Source: Pseudonocardia sp. T1-2H (GTDB lineage Bacteria; Actinomycetota; Actinomycetes; Mycobacteriales; Pseudonocardiaceae). From it: 64,000 nt of DNA. Below the pieces are notes generated by a model, which saw only the letters and a program-made list of their open reading frames with translations, made no database searches and was not told where the DNA came from. How positions within the stretch are numbered: position 1 is the first letter of the stretch; every line of letters starts with the position of its first letter. Below are positions 45,283 through 53,883 of this stretch, one piece after another. The stretch spans positions 1,116,001 through 1,180,000 of the forward strand of contig NZ_JBBPCL010000001.1 in assembly GCF_038039215.1 (NCBI RefSeq), in the 5' to 3' direction. The translations under genes were made by a program, and so were the position numbers.

Positions 45283-47402
45283 GCGGCGCCGCGCCCCGGC
45301 TCGGGGGCCGTGCCGCCGGCCCCGGGACCGTCCGGACCGGTGGACGTGACCGCCAGCCAGCGGCGCGCCCGGGCCTCCGCCCCCGCGTCGGACCGCAGGA
45401 CCGCAGCCCGCCGGGCCAGCTCGAACTCCGCCGCGGCCTCGCGCGGCCGACCCTGCGACGCCAGGAGCTCGCCCAGGCACTGCCGCGTCCAGCCGGACCG
45501 CGCGACGCCGTCCGGCTCGTCGTGCAGGTCCAGCGCGGTGCGGTAGGCCTCGGCCGCGCCGTCGGCGTCGCCGGCACCGCGGCGGGCGTCCCCGATCCCG
45601 TGCCACGCCCAGGCCCGGCCGGGCCGGGAACCGGCCTCGCCGAACCTGCGCAGGGCCGCGCGCTGGCGGCCGAGTGCGGACCACGGGTCACCCCGGAGGC
45701 ACTCGACGTTCCCGAGCGCATGCAGGGCCCAGGCCAGCGCCTCGGTGACGGCCGCCCCGGGTGGCAGCCGGCGCAGGGCCACGATCGCGTCCCGGTAGCC
45801 GCCCGCCGCGCCGTCGAGGTCGCCCGTGGCCCGCAGGATCTCGGCCCCGGCGCGGAGGGCGACCACGGCCTCCACCGGCAGGTCCGTCGCCGGTTGGCGC
45901 TCGCGCGTACCGGGCGCGACGGCGGGGGCGCGGTCCGGGCGCCCGCTCCCGCGCGGCGCGGCGCTGATCCGGACCCGCAGCTCGGCGCGCCGCCCGGCCG
46001 GGCCGTCGGCCGCGGCGGCGAGCGCAAGGCCCTGGATCCGGATCCACCCGTTCTTCGACGCGTGCGGGTCGTACTGCGGGGCCACCGCGTCCGCCAGGTG
46101 GTCCAGGGCGCCCCGGGACCACGGGGTACCGGTCTCGGCGAGGTGCGCGGCGAGCGCGACCAGGTTGTCCCACTCCTCGGCGAACCAGGACCGCCGCGGG
46201 TCCTGCAGCGCCCGGTCCAGCGCGCGCCGGTAGTGGCCGACCAGCCGTTCCGCCGCGGCGGCGGCCTCGCCCGGCCCCCGCGCCCGCAGCTTCTCCTCGC
46301 CGTAGCGGCGCAGCAGGTCGTGCATCCGGTGTCGCGGCACCCGCCCGGGCCTGCGGTCCAGGAGCTGGGCGTCGTAGAGGGTCGCGAGCAGCTCGGCGGC
46401 CCGTTCCGGTGCGACACCGGCGAGCGCGGCCGCGCCGGGCACCGTGACGTCCCGCAGCGGCACGGCCGCGAGCCTGCGGAACATCCGGCGCTCCGGCTCG
46501 CCCAGCCCGGCGTGCGAGGCCTCGAAGGACGCGCGGACCGCGCGGTCCCCGGCCCGCAGCTCGTCGATGGTGCGGTGGCGGCGGCGGAGCTGTGCGGCGA
46601 GGCGCGCCGGGGTCAGCCCCGGCTCCCCGGCGAGCCGGGCAGCGACGATGCGCAGCGCGAGCGGGAGGCCGGCACAGAGGCTGACGAGCTCGTCCAGGAC
46701 GGCCGGGTCACCAGCGGGTTCGGCGTGGCCGAGCAGGGCCCGCGACGACGGGACGTCCAGGTCGCCGAGCCGCAGCCGCAGCAGGGGGACGGGCAGCGTG
46801 AGCAACCCGGACCGGGCGGTCAGGACGGCGAAGGCGCGGTCCGGGCCCTCGGGCAGCACGGCCGTGACCTGGGCGGCGCGTTGCACGTCGTCGAGGACGA
46901 CGAGGACCCGGCGCTCCCGCAGCAGCCGGCGCCAGGCGACGGCGCGGTCCCCGGCCCGGTCCGGGACCCGCGCGCCGAGCGAGCGCAGCAGGCGTCCGGT
47001 GAGCTCGTGCGCCGACGGCCCGCGCCCGTCCGCGGCGCCGAGCTCGGCGAACACGACCCCGTCCGGGAAGAGCCCGCCGATCCGGTGCGCGCTCTCGACG
47101 GCCAGCGCCGACTTGCCCGCTCCGGGACGGCCGCCGAGCAGGACCCCCCGCACGTCCCCGGACCCGCCGGCGGCGCGGGCCACGAGGTTCGCCTCCCGCT
47201 CCCGGCCGACGAACCGGCGCGGACGCGGGGGCAGCTCGGCCGGGCGGGGCCGCCGCGGCCGCAGCGGTACCGCGAACGTGCCGAGCTGGACGAACGTCGC
47301 GACCGGGGCCTCGATCCGGGCGTGGACGCCCGCCGGGCCGGGGGCGGTTGGGCCGGCCGGCGTCGTGGTGTCGGGCGTACGAGGCTGGTCGGCGGGCGGC
47401 AC
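45246..47402 (-). CDS. STAND (NB-ARC type) ATPase with TPR-like repeats
   Basis: 718 residues, intact. A Pro-rich leader is followed by the short motif APVATFVQLG (32-41), then PPRPRRFVGRE and an NB-ARC domain: Walker A GGRPGAGKS (90-98, Lys present), Walker B RVLVVLDDVQ, VLTARSGLL, GLPLALRIVAARL and the MHD-type HRMHDLLRRYG. The C-terminal third is TPR-like (DLDGAAGGYRDAIVAL, DADGAAEAYRTALDLHD, PREAAAEFELARRAAVL). This is the NLR-like signalling switch architecture: ligand sensing by repeats, ATP-driven assembly, output through the N-terminal motif or a partner. GGAGGTGATCC precedes the GTG by 6 bases. Divergent from the XRE-type membrane protein. Confidence 0.9.
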   Translation of the reverse strand: MPPADQPRTPDTTTPAGPTAPGPAGVHARIEAPVATFVQLGTFAVPLRPRRPRPAELPPRPRRFVGREREANLVARAAGGSGDVRGVLLGGRPGAGKSALAVESAHRIGGLFPDGVVFAELGAADGRGPSAHELTGRLLRSLGARVPDRAGDRAVAWRRLLRERRVLVVLDDVQRAAQVTAVLPEGPDRAFAVLTARSGLLTLPVPLLRLRLGDLDVPSSRALLGHAEPAGDPAVLDELVSLCAGLPLALRIVAARLAGEPGLTPARLAAQLRRRHRTIDELRAGDRAVRASFEASHAGLGEPERRMFRRLAAVPLRDVTVPGAAALAGVAPERAAELLATLYDAQLLDRRPGRVPRHRMHDLLRRYGEEKLRARGPGEAAAAAERLVGHYRRALDRALQDPRRSWFAEEWDNLVALAAHLAETGTPWSRGALDHLADAVAPQYDPHASKNGWIRIQGLALAAAADGPAGRRAELRVRISAAPRGSGRPDRAPAVAPGTRERQPATDLPVEAVVALRAGAEILRATGDLDGAAGGYRDAIVALRRLPPGAAVTEALAWALHALGNVECLRGDPWSALGRQRAALRRFGEAGSRPGRAWAWHGIGDARRGAGDADGAAEAYRTALDLHDEPDGVARSGWTRQCLGELLASQGRPREAAAEFELARRAAVLRSDAGAEARARRWLAVTSTGPDGPGAGGTAPEPGRGAAQLRPRRSPAGP

Positions 47403-47576
47403 GTCGGATCACCTCCGGCAGGGCGGATCGGGGTGGGGCCTCGGCAGAAGGTGCCCCCGGTCCGGGCCCGGACCTGAGGCCGCGAGGAGGGGAGCCGAAC
47501 GGTGCAGCGCCTGGACTGCAGACGGTCCCCCGAACGCCCCTGATACGTCCATCGCTGACCCGAGATGTAACCAACC

Positions 47577-47590
47577 GCAACGTTGCAACG
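47577..47590. promoter_or_regulatory. Overlapping palindromes GCAACGTTGC / CGTTGCAACG
   Basis: Two 10-bp perfect palindromes share six bases in the 233-bp gap between the STAND gene and the XRE-type gene, about 46 bases before the latter's ATG. They form an ordered array of GTTGC/GCAAC half-sites that could be an operator. Confidence 0.5.
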
Positions 47591-47635
47591 AGCAGCCCGT
47601 CAGCGAGCCGCGCGAGGGGGAAGGATTCGGGACAA

Positions 47636-48256
47636 ATGCCGCAGAAGGGCCTCGACCCGTTGCAGGAAGGGCTGCCGGCCGCCGTGGTGGAGCTCGTGAC
47701 CGAACTGCGGGAGATCTACACCGACGGGCCGTACGAACGGCTCAAGCAGGTCGAGGACGCGATCGTGGCAGTGCGGACCGGACGGCCGGAGCTGGTCACG
47801 GTGTCCTCGGCGACCTGCTCGCGCATGCTGAGCCCCCGCCGGACGAGCGGCGGCCGGACGGCGCTGCCGCGCTGGCCGTCGGTCCTGGCGTTCCTGGTCG
47901 TGCACGGGTGGGATCCGGCTCCCTACGAGGAGCGGTGGCAGGCGGCCCGGGCGGCCTGGGTGGCGCAGGACCGCCCGGCGGACCCGGCCGCCGGGGGTGA
48001 TCCCGAACGTCTCGAGCCCGCCGAGTTTCCCGAGCCCGCCGGCGCGGCTCCGGACCCGGGAAGCGGGACGCAGCCGTCGCCCGGGGCCGGCCCCGCGCCG
48101 GACATCGACGAGCCGCAGCCGGCTCCCGCTCCCGTGTCCTCGGGGCGCCGCCGTCCGCTGCTCGTGGCCGCGGCGGCGGTCGCGGCCCTCGCGCTCGTCG
48201 GTGTCGGGATCCTGATCGGCCGCCCGCCGCGTGCCGCCGGCCCGGCGCCGCGCTGA
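47636..48256 (+). CDS. XRE-like HTH protein with C-terminal membrane anchor
   Basis: 206 residues. An N-terminal helix (AAVVELVTELREIY) is followed by an XRE-type HTH (VTVSSATCSRMLSPRR, LPRWPSVLAFLVVHGWD). A long Pro/Ala-rich linker (about residues 110-170) leads to RRR and one hydrophobic helix (LLVAAAAVAALALVGVGILIG) near the C-terminus. The HTH would thus be held at the membrane's inner face. This architecture is common beside actinobacterial STAND genes, and here it is divergent from one. The ATG is the first Met of the recognisable sequence; the ribosome site (AAGGA) is somewhat distant. Confidence 0.82.
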   Translation: MPQKGLDPLQEGLPAAVVELVTELREIYTDGPYERLKQVEDAIVAVRTGRPELVTVSSATCSRMLSPRRTSGGRTALPRWPSVLAFLVVHGWDPAPYEERWQAARAAWVAQDRPADPAAGGDPERLEPAEFPEPAGAAPDPGSGTQPSPGAGPAPDIDEPQPAPAPVSSGRRRPLLVAAAAVAALALVGVGILIGRPPRAAGPAPR

Positions 48257-48512
48257 ACGCCGAGCCGGTCGACGAGAACCACCGCTACGAGGCAGACGCG
48301 TCGTGGGCCCCGTAGCGGGCGGAGATGCCGGTCGCACGCGGACGGTGTGCACGGACCCGCTGAGGCCCCCGGCCCACAGTGATCACCGGCGCCGTCCCCC
48401 GTCCTCTGGTACAGCTGGAACCTGTCCGATTCGTCCTGGTTGCGTGGCCGGATCGTGGGCACCCTAGGCTGATCACGGCCAGTTCGTACGAACGACACCT
48501 CCGGAGGAACGC

Positions 48513-49520
48513 GTGCTCGAGGTCACCGGTCTCGCCTGGATCGTCACGATCGGCCTGATCGTGCTGTTGCTCGCGCTCGACCTGATCCTCGCGTCGGTAC
48601 GCCCGCACCGCGTCGGGTTCCGCGAGGCCGCGGCGTGGTCCGTGTTCTACATCGCGGTGGCCATCGCGTTCGGCATCGTCTTCTGGATGATCGCCGGGGC
48701 CGAGTTCGGGACGGAGTACTTCGCCGGCTACATCGTCGAGAAGAGCCTCTCGGTCGACAACCTGTTCGTCTTCGTGATCATCATGACGACGTTCGCGGTG
48801 CCCGAGAAGCATCAGCACAAGGTCCTGACCTTCGGCATCGTGCTCGCTCTGATCATGCGCGCGATCTTCATCGCCCTCGGCGCGACACTGCTGAACCTGT
48901 TCTCGTTCATGTTCCTGGTCTTCGGCCTGCTGCTGCTGTTCACCGCGGTGCAGCTCTTCCGCCACCGCGACGAGGACCCCGACGTCGAGGACAACGCCGT
49001 CGTCAAGGGCGCCCGCAGGCTCTTCCCGGTCAGCGACGAGTACGACGGAGGCAAGCTCGTCACCCGCCTCGGCGGCAAGCGCATGGTGACGCCGCTGTTC
49101 ATCGTGCTCGTGGCGATCGGCGGCATCGACCTGCTGTTCGCGCTCGACTCGATCCCCGCGGTGTTCGGCGTGACCGAGGAGCCCTACATCGTCTTTGTCG
49201 CCAACGCGTTCGCGCTGCTCGGCCTGCGGGCGCTGTTCTTCCTGGTCAAGGGCTTGCTGGACCGGCTGGTCTACCTTTCGGTGGGGCTCTCGCTGATCCT
49301 CGCCTTCATCGGCGTGAAGCTGATCCTGCACTGGCTGCACGTGGACATCTCGAACTCCGTCCCGGAGATCTCGACGCCCGTGAGCCTCGGTGTGATCGTG
49401 GTGGTGCTGACGGTCGTGACGGTCGCCAGCCTGATCAAGACCCGCGGCGACACGTCCGCGAGGGCCCACGCCGGATCGCTGCGGGCGAGCCGGAAGGCGC
49501 CGTCCGAGCAGGACCGGTAG
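48513..49520 (+). CDS. TerC family integral membrane protein
   Basis: 335 residues with about nine membrane helices. TerC hallmarks: LALDLILASV near the N-terminus, GYIVEKSLSVDNLFVFVIIM in the middle with conserved acidic residues, and GGIDLLFALDSIPAVFGV in the second half. TerC proteins are tied to manganese export or metallation of secreted proteins and to tellurite resistance. The GTG start has GGAGGAA upstream. I do not see a manganese riboswitch in the 256 bases before it. Confidence 0.94.
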   Translation: MLEVTGLAWIVTIGLIVLLLALDLILASVRPHRVGFREAAAWSVFYIAVAIAFGIVFWMIAGAEFGTEYFAGYIVEKSLSVDNLFVFVIIMTTFAVPEKHQHKVLTFGIVLALIMRAIFIALGATLLNLFSFMFLVFGLLLLFTAVQLFRHRDEDPDVEDNAVVKGARRLFPVSDEYDGGKLVTRLGGKRMVTPLFIVLVAIGGIDLLFALDSIPAVFGVTEEPYIVFVANAFALLGLRALFFLVKGLLDRLVYLSVGLSLILAFIGVKLILHWLHVDISNSVPEISTPVSLGVIVVVLTVVTVASLIKTRGDTSARAHAGSLRASRKAPSEQDR

Positions 49521-49555
49521 TGGTCGGCCGCGGGCGCGCGAGGTACGGTCGGCCC

Positions 49556-49672
49556 GTGCGCCTCGTCGTGACGCTCCCGCGGGAGATCATTATCCGGCGC
49601 GTCGGCTAGCCAGGTCGCCGGCGCGCCCCTTCGGCAGCGCCCCCTGTCGCTCGCCGCCCCCCGAGGCCTGGC
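49556..49672 (+). promoter_or_regulatory. Possible branched-chain amino acid leader peptide and attenuator
   Basis: A 17-codon frame (49556-49609) starts with GTG and reads VRLVVTLPREIIIRRVG: three consecutive Ile codons, two Leu and four Val. Directly after its stop, GCCAGG (49609-49614) can pair with CCTGGC (49667-49672). This is the layout of ribosome-mediated attenuation by isoleucine, leucine and valine. It precedes an acetolactate-synthase-small-subunit-like gene by about 100 bases. The pairing is short, so the mechanism is a proposal. Confidence 0.5.
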
Positions 49673-49710
49673 TCGGTCCGGATCACCGCACCGATTCCAG
49701 GAGCGCTCCC

Positions 49711-50034
49711 GTGAGCCCTGCCGTCCTCCACGCCGCTGTCCTCGATCCCGCCGGTCCTGATGCCGCCGTCCCCGACGCCGCCCCGCTCGATCCACCCGGG
49801 GCGACCGACCCCGGCCGCCGGCAGCGCCTCGTCCGCACGCGCCTCGACGGCGGGATGGACGCCGTCCACCGCGTCGTCACCCTGCTCCGGGGGCGTGGCT
49901 ACGAGGTCCGCGGGATGTCCGTGGACCTGCGCCGCGGCACCCTCGACGTGACGCTGCTGGTCACCCCGGACGAGACCGCGCTGCTGCTGGAACGGCTGCG
50001 CAGGCTCCCGTCGGTGCTGGCCGCCGCCGCGTGA
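49711..50034 (+). CDS. ACT-domain protein, IlvM-like acetolactate synthase small subunit
   Basis: 107 residues. After an Ala/Pro/Asp-rich start comes one ACT-like unit: MDAVHRVVTLLRGRGYEVRGMSVD, RGTLDVTLLVTPDETALLLERLRRLPSVL. This is the small IlvM type rather than the longer IlvN. Such subunits bind valine or activate acetolactate synthase. No large subunit gene is next to it in the window. AGGAG lies about 8 bases before the GTG. The candidate leader peptide upstream supports a role in branched-chain amino acid synthesis. Confidence 0.72.
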   Translation: MSPAVLHAAVLDPAGPDAAVPDAAPLDPPGATDPGRRQRLVRTRLDGGMDAVHRVVTLLRGRGYEVRGMSVDLRRGTLDVTLLVTPDETALLLERLRRLPSVLAAAA

Positions 50035-50090
50035 TCATCGGGCCCGCGCGATCATCGGGCCGTGATCACCGGGCCCGGGCGATCAGCGGG
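50033..50090. repeat. Four imperfect GATCANCGGG repeats
   Basis: GATCATCGGG, GATCATCGGG, GATCACCGGG and GATCAGCGGG begin at 50033, 50050, 50064 and 50081, spaced 17, 14 and 17 bases. They lie between convergent genes and reach into the ABM gene's last codons. Confidence 0.7.
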
Positions 50091-50433
50091 TCTGGCTGAA
50101 CCCCGGCCCCGCCGTCAGGCCGGGGCCGCCGAGCGGGACGAGCTCGATGAACTCCGGCGGCCCGGCGAGGAGCGGCAGCACCGAACCGAGCCCCGCCTCG
50201 CCGAGGTCCCGGTTCAGCGCGGCCTCGGACGACTCCTCGTCCGCCCACACCTCGGTGACCCACACGGCGTCCTCGTCGTCCGGCGTCCGGTTCACGATGT
50301 AGAGCTCGCAGCCGGGGGCGCTGCGCATGCCCTCGGCGACCTTGAGCAGGTTCGTCGCGAGCTCGTCACCGGATCCGGGGACGGCGACCATCCGGACGTA
50401 CCTGCCGACCCGTGCGTTCTCGCTGGAAGTCAC
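50083..50433 (-). CDS. Antibiotic biosynthesis monooxygenase-like (putative quinol monooxygenase)
   Basis: 116 residues, one ABM domain: RYVRMVAVPGSGDELATNLLKVAEGMRSAPGCEL, a YIVNRTPDDEDAVWVTEVWADEES core (segments YIVNRTPDDE and VWVTEVWADE) and a C-terminal helix. The EVWAD motif is typical of YgiN/ABM proteins. Cytoplasmic, cofactor-free oxidation of a quinol or aromatic is the usual role. GTG at 50433 is listed; a TTG three codons upstream is possible. No clear ribosome site. Confidence 0.82.
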   Translation of the reverse strand: MTSSENARVGRYVRMVAVPGSGDELATNLLKVAEGMRSAPGCELYIVNRTPDDEDAVWVTEVWADEESSEAALNRDLGEAGLGSVLPLLAGPPEFIELVPLGGPGLTAGPGFSQTR

Positions 50434-50462
50434 GGTCGGCAACGGTAGTGGGCCCCGGTGCG

Positions 50463-51932
50463 TCAGGGCGCCTCCAGGGTCACCACCCCCGGGTCGACGT
50501 CGATGCGCAGGGCGCGGCGTGCGGAGTCGAAGGCGGGCCAGCCAGGATCGCCGGTCCGCGCGAACGCCACCCAGGCGTCGCGCATCAGGTCCGACACCGC
50601 CTGCGGGGCGGGCGGCTCGCCGAGCAGCCCGGTCGGTCCGGTCGCCGAGCCGAGCGTGCCGAAGACGAACGGCAGCTCGAGGCCGTGGCAGGCGCCGAGC
50701 CGGCCGCCGAACGCGGGGGAGCGCCAGGCGAAGTCGTAGACGTGGGTACGTCCGGTGTGGGCGTCGGCCAGCCGTCGCACAGGCCCGCGGAAGACGAGCT
50801 CCGTCATCACCGCCGCGAACACCTGCCCAGCGTGCGCGCCCGGCTCGTCGAGACCCGCCGAGGCGAGCAGTGCGACCGAGTCCGGCCGGACCATCGCCAG
50901 CGCCGTGCGCACCTGGTCCGCGGTCATCGCGTCGATCGCGCCGGTGGGGACGAGGTAGAGGTTCATCTCCTCGGCGTTGGCGCCGACGAGCAGGTCGACG
51001 TCGGCGGCCGAGCCGGCCGCCAGCGCGTCGAGCGGGTGCTCGGGCAGGACGTCGTCCCCGAGGACCGGCAGGAACGCCCCGAGGCCCAGCCCGGGGTCGG
51101 TGCCGTCGGGCTCGCGCAGGTCACCGCGCTCGAGCGGGTCCGCGAGCATCTCCTGGACGGCGAGCGCGTCGGCGACCGAACGGCCGCGCACCCCGTCGGC
51201 GGAGAACTCGACGCCCAGCGCGTCGGTCACGACCCGCGCGTACCGGGCCGACGGCTCGGCGGAGCGGACCATCTCGGCGCCGCCGCTCTGCACGATCGCG
51301 CGCCGGAACAGCCCTCGGGCGAGCGGCGAGCCGAGCAGGGAGCCGATGCTCATCGCGCCCGCGGACTCGCCGAACACGGTGACGAGGTCCGGGTCCCCGC
51401 CGAACGCCGCGACGTTGTCGCGGACCCACTCGAGCGCGGCGATCTGGTCCCGCAGGCCGATGTTCGTGGCGCCGCCGGGCAGCGGGAGGAACCCCTCGAC
51501 GCCCAGCCGGTAGGTCACCGAGACCAGGACGACGCCCGCCCGGGCCAGCGCGGTCCCGTCGTAGGAGGGGGCGCCGGGCTCGCCCGCGACGAACGCGCCG
51601 CCGTGGACGAAGACCATCACAGGCAGGCCGCTCGCCGACGGGTCGGGCGTCCAGACGTCGACGGTCAGGTAGTCCGAGCCCTCCCGCCAGCCGGTCCCGA
51701 TGATCGGGGTGAGGTCCAGGCCGGGGAAGGCGCGGGTGTTCTGCGGGGCGTTCGGGCCGGGCTTCGTGGTGTCCCGCACGCCCTCCCAGGCCGAGGCGGG
51801 AACGGGCGCCGCGAACCGCAGCGCGCCCTGCGGCGGCGCGGCGAACGGTATGCCGAGGAACCGGCTCACCCCGTCCGCGGTCGTGCCCTCGACTCTTCCG
51901 GCGGCGGTCTCGACGATGGGGTTCTCACTCAC
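50463..51932 (-). CDS. Type-B carboxylesterase/lipase
   Basis: 489 residues. The N-terminal edge (IVETAAGRVEGTTADGVSRFLGIPFAAPP) and EGSDYLTVDVWTP are family hallmarks; the oxyanion hole is FVHGGAFVAG; the nucleophile Ser is in VTVFGESAGAMS near residue 185; the His is in GACHGLELPFVFG. It hydrolyses carboxylic esters. The GTG start lies 17 bases after the sugar dehydrogenase stop, so the two genes probably form an operon. Confidence 0.93.
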   Translation of the reverse strand: MSENPIVETAAGRVEGTTADGVSRFLGIPFAAPPQGALRFAAPVPASAWEGVRDTTKPGPNAPQNTRAFPGLDLTPIIGTGWREGSDYLTVDVWTPDPSASGLPVMVFVHGGAFVAGEPGAPSYDGTALARAGVVLVSVTYRLGVEGFLPLPGGATNIGLRDQIAALEWVRDNVAAFGGDPDLVTVFGESAGAMSIGSLLGSPLARGLFRRAIVQSGGAEMVRSAEPSARYARVVTDALGVEFSADGVRGRSVADALAVQEMLADPLERGDLREPDGTDPGLGLGAFLPVLGDDVLPEHPLDALAAGSAADVDLLVGANAEEMNLYLVPTGAIDAMTADQVRTALAMVRPDSVALLASAGLDEPGAHAGQVFAAVMTELVFRGPVRRLADAHTGRTHVYDFAWRSPAFGGRLGACHGLELPFVFGTLGSATGPTGLLGEPPAPQAVSDLMRDAWVAFARTGDPGWPAFDSARRALRIDVDPGVVTLEAP

Positions 51933-51949
51933 CCCTGTAGGTCTACCGG

Positions 51950-53065
51950 TCAGGTGAGCGGGATGACCAGGATCCGGTCGTCGTCCGCGCCCGGTTGGCC
52001 CCGGCCGTCCCGATTGCTGGTGGTGACCCAGAGGGCGCTGCCGTCGGGCGTCGCGGTGACCCCGCGGAGCCGCCCGTACTCGCCCTGCAGCAGCGGCTGG
52101 GGCGTCCCGACCCCGCCGTTCTCCCCGAGCGGGACCCGCCAGAGCCGCGCGCCGCGCAGCGCGCCGACCCACAGCGAGCCGCCCGCATAGGCCATGCCGC
52201 TGGGGGAGGCCTCGGCCGGGGTCCAGGTCAGCAGCGGGTCGGTCAGGCCCTGCCGGTTGCCGACGCCCTCGACGAGCGGCCAGCCGTAGTCCGCGCCGGC
52301 GGTGATCGCGTTGATCTCGTCGTAGGTGTTCTGGCCGAACTCCGTGGCGTAGAGCTGACCGGCGGGGTCCCAGGCGAGGCCCTGGACGTTGCGGTGGCCG
52401 TAGCTATAGACGGCGGTTCCGAACGGGTTGCCCGGGGCCGGGGCGCCGTCGGGGGTGACGCGCAGGATCTTGCCGCCCAGGTCGTTCTTGTCCTGCGCCG
52501 GGGCGCCCCGGCCGGCCTCGCCCGTCCCGACGTAGAGGAACCCGTCGGGGCCGAACGCGAGCCCGCCGCCGTTGTGGATCGTGCCCTTCGGGATCCCGGA
52601 GACGACGACCCGCTGCGTGGTGCCGTCGACCGTCCCGTCGGGAGCGGCGGTGAGCCGGACGACGCGGTTGTCGGCCGCGCCGGTGTAGTAGACGTAGACG
52701 GCCCGGTCCGTCGCATACCCGGGCGAGATGGCGATCCCCAGCAGCCCGCCCTCGCCCGCCGGCAGCACCCCGGCGACCGTGCCGACCGGCCTGGCCGTGC
52801 CGTCGGGCGTGACCCGGAGCAGTCGCGCCGAGTTCCGCTCGGTGACCAGTGCGGCGCCGTCGGGCAGGAACGCGAGCGACCACGGCACCGTCAGCCCGCC
52901 GACGAGGGTGCGCGCCTCGCCGGCGGTCCGCTGCACCGCCACGGTCGGCGCGGGGGAGGCGACCCCGGCCGCCGGCGCCGATGCCGCGGTGGCCGAGCAC
53001 GCGACGGCACCGGCCAGCACGGCGGAGGCGATCACGGCGACGGTGGACCTGGTGAGAGAGCGCAC
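51950..53065 (-). CDS. PQQ-dependent sugar dehydrogenase-type secreted lipoprotein
   Basis: 371 residues. A lipoprotein signal (VRSLTRSTVAVIASAVLAG, lipobox GAVAC) leads to a six-bladed propeller: VPWSLAFLPDGAALVTER, VLPAGEGGLLGIAISPGY, IPKGTIHNGGGLAFGPDGFLY, YSYGHRNVQGLAWDP and ADYGWPLVEG. These are the soluble aldose dehydrogenase (GSDH/Asd) repeats with the His and Arg/Asn that hold PQQ. It would oxidise sugars outside the membrane. The GTG directly before the signal peptide is used as start; a TTG 13 codons upstream is less likely. Confidence 0.92.
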   Translation of the reverse strand: MRSLTRSTVAVIASAVLAGAVACSATAASAPAAGVASPAPTVAVQRTAGEARTLVGGLTVPWSLAFLPDGAALVTERNSARLLRVTPDGTARPVGTVAGVLPAGEGGLLGIAISPGYATDRAVYVYYTGAADNRVVRLTAAPDGTVDGTTQRVVVSGIPKGTIHNGGGLAFGPDGFLYVGTGEAGRGAPAQDKNDLGGKILRVTPDGAPAPGNPFGTAVYSYGHRNVQGLAWDPAGQLYATEFGQNTYDEINAITAGADYGWPLVEGVGNRQGLTDPLLTWTPAEASPSGMAYAGGSLWVGALRGARLWRVPLGENGGVGTPQPLLQGEYGRLRGVTATPDGSALWVTTSNRDGRGQPGADDDRILVIPLT

Positions 53066-53205
53066 ACCCGCAACGGTATCGACGTCCGGTCTGCTGGGCG
53101 TCAAACGAACTTTCCGGACAGACGGACGGCGGCAGGGGCAGCACCCCCGGTGGGGTAGGGGAGACCCCGTGTCCGGCGGCCGAAACGTCGGGCAGGCTGT
53201 GCGCC

Positions 53206-53883
53206 ATGACGGTCGATGCCCTCCTCCAGGCGATCCCGCCGCTCGCGGTCTACCTCATCGTCGGCGGCGTCATCGGGGTGGAGAGCCTCGGGATCCCGCT
53301 GCCGGGCGAGATCGTGTTGGTCAGCGCTGCGCTGCTGGCCTCGCATCACGAGCTCGCCGTGAACCCGATCGGCGTGGCCTCGGCCGCGATCATCGGTGCG
53401 GTGATCGGGGACTCGATCGGCTACAGCATCGGTCGCCGCTACGGGATGAACCTGTTCGCCTGGCTCGGCGAGAAGTTCCCGAAGCACTTCGGGCCCGCGC
53501 ACGTCGCCCTCGCCGAGAAGCTCTTCGCGCGCTGGGGTGTGTGGGCGGTGTTCGTCGGCCGGTTCATCGCGCTGCTGCGGATCTTCGCCGGTCCCCTGGC
53601 CGGGGCGCTGAAGATGCCGTACCCCCGGTTCCTGGCCGCCAACATGATCGGCGGGATCTTCTGGGCGGGCGGCACCACGGCCGTCGTCTACTACCTGGGG
53701 CTCGCCGCCGAGAAGTGGCTGTCCCGCTTCTCCTGGGTCGGCCTGATCGTCGCGGTGATCGCCGGGCTGGTCGTCACGCTCGTCGTCCGGCGGCGCACGA
53801 ACCGCATGATGGCCGAGCTGGAGACTCAGACCCCTGCCGAGGATCCGATCGACGGTTCGACGGCGCCGACCGCCGCTCCATGA
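53206..53883 (+). CDS. DedA family membrane protein
   Basis: 225 residues. DedA/SNARE-associated family features: GGVIGVESLGIPLPGEIVLV near the start with the conserved E...PxPxE pattern, GAVIGDSIGYSIGRRYG, and the FVGRFIALLRIFAGPLAG reentrant segment with its arginines. These proteins move lipids such as undecaprenyl phosphate across the membrane. Its 3' end overlaps the convergent asparaginase gene by 58 bases. Confidence 0.94.
   Translation: MTVDALLQAIPPLAVYLIVGGVIGVESLGIPLPGEIVLVSAALLASHHELAVNPIGVASAAIIGAVIGDSIGYSIGRRYGMNLFAWLGEKFPKHFGPAHVALAEKLFARWGVWAVFVGRFIALLRIFAGPLAGALKMPYPRFLAANMIGGIFWAGGTTAVVYYLGLAAEKWLSRFSWVGLIVAVIAGLVVTLVVRRRTNRMMAELETQTPAEDPIDGSTAPTAAP

Noticed and set aside
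48257..48512. Manganese (yybP-ykoY) riboswitch before terC
   Set aside because: I could not find the paired conserved loops of that riboswitch; only a plain leader with a ribosome site is visible.
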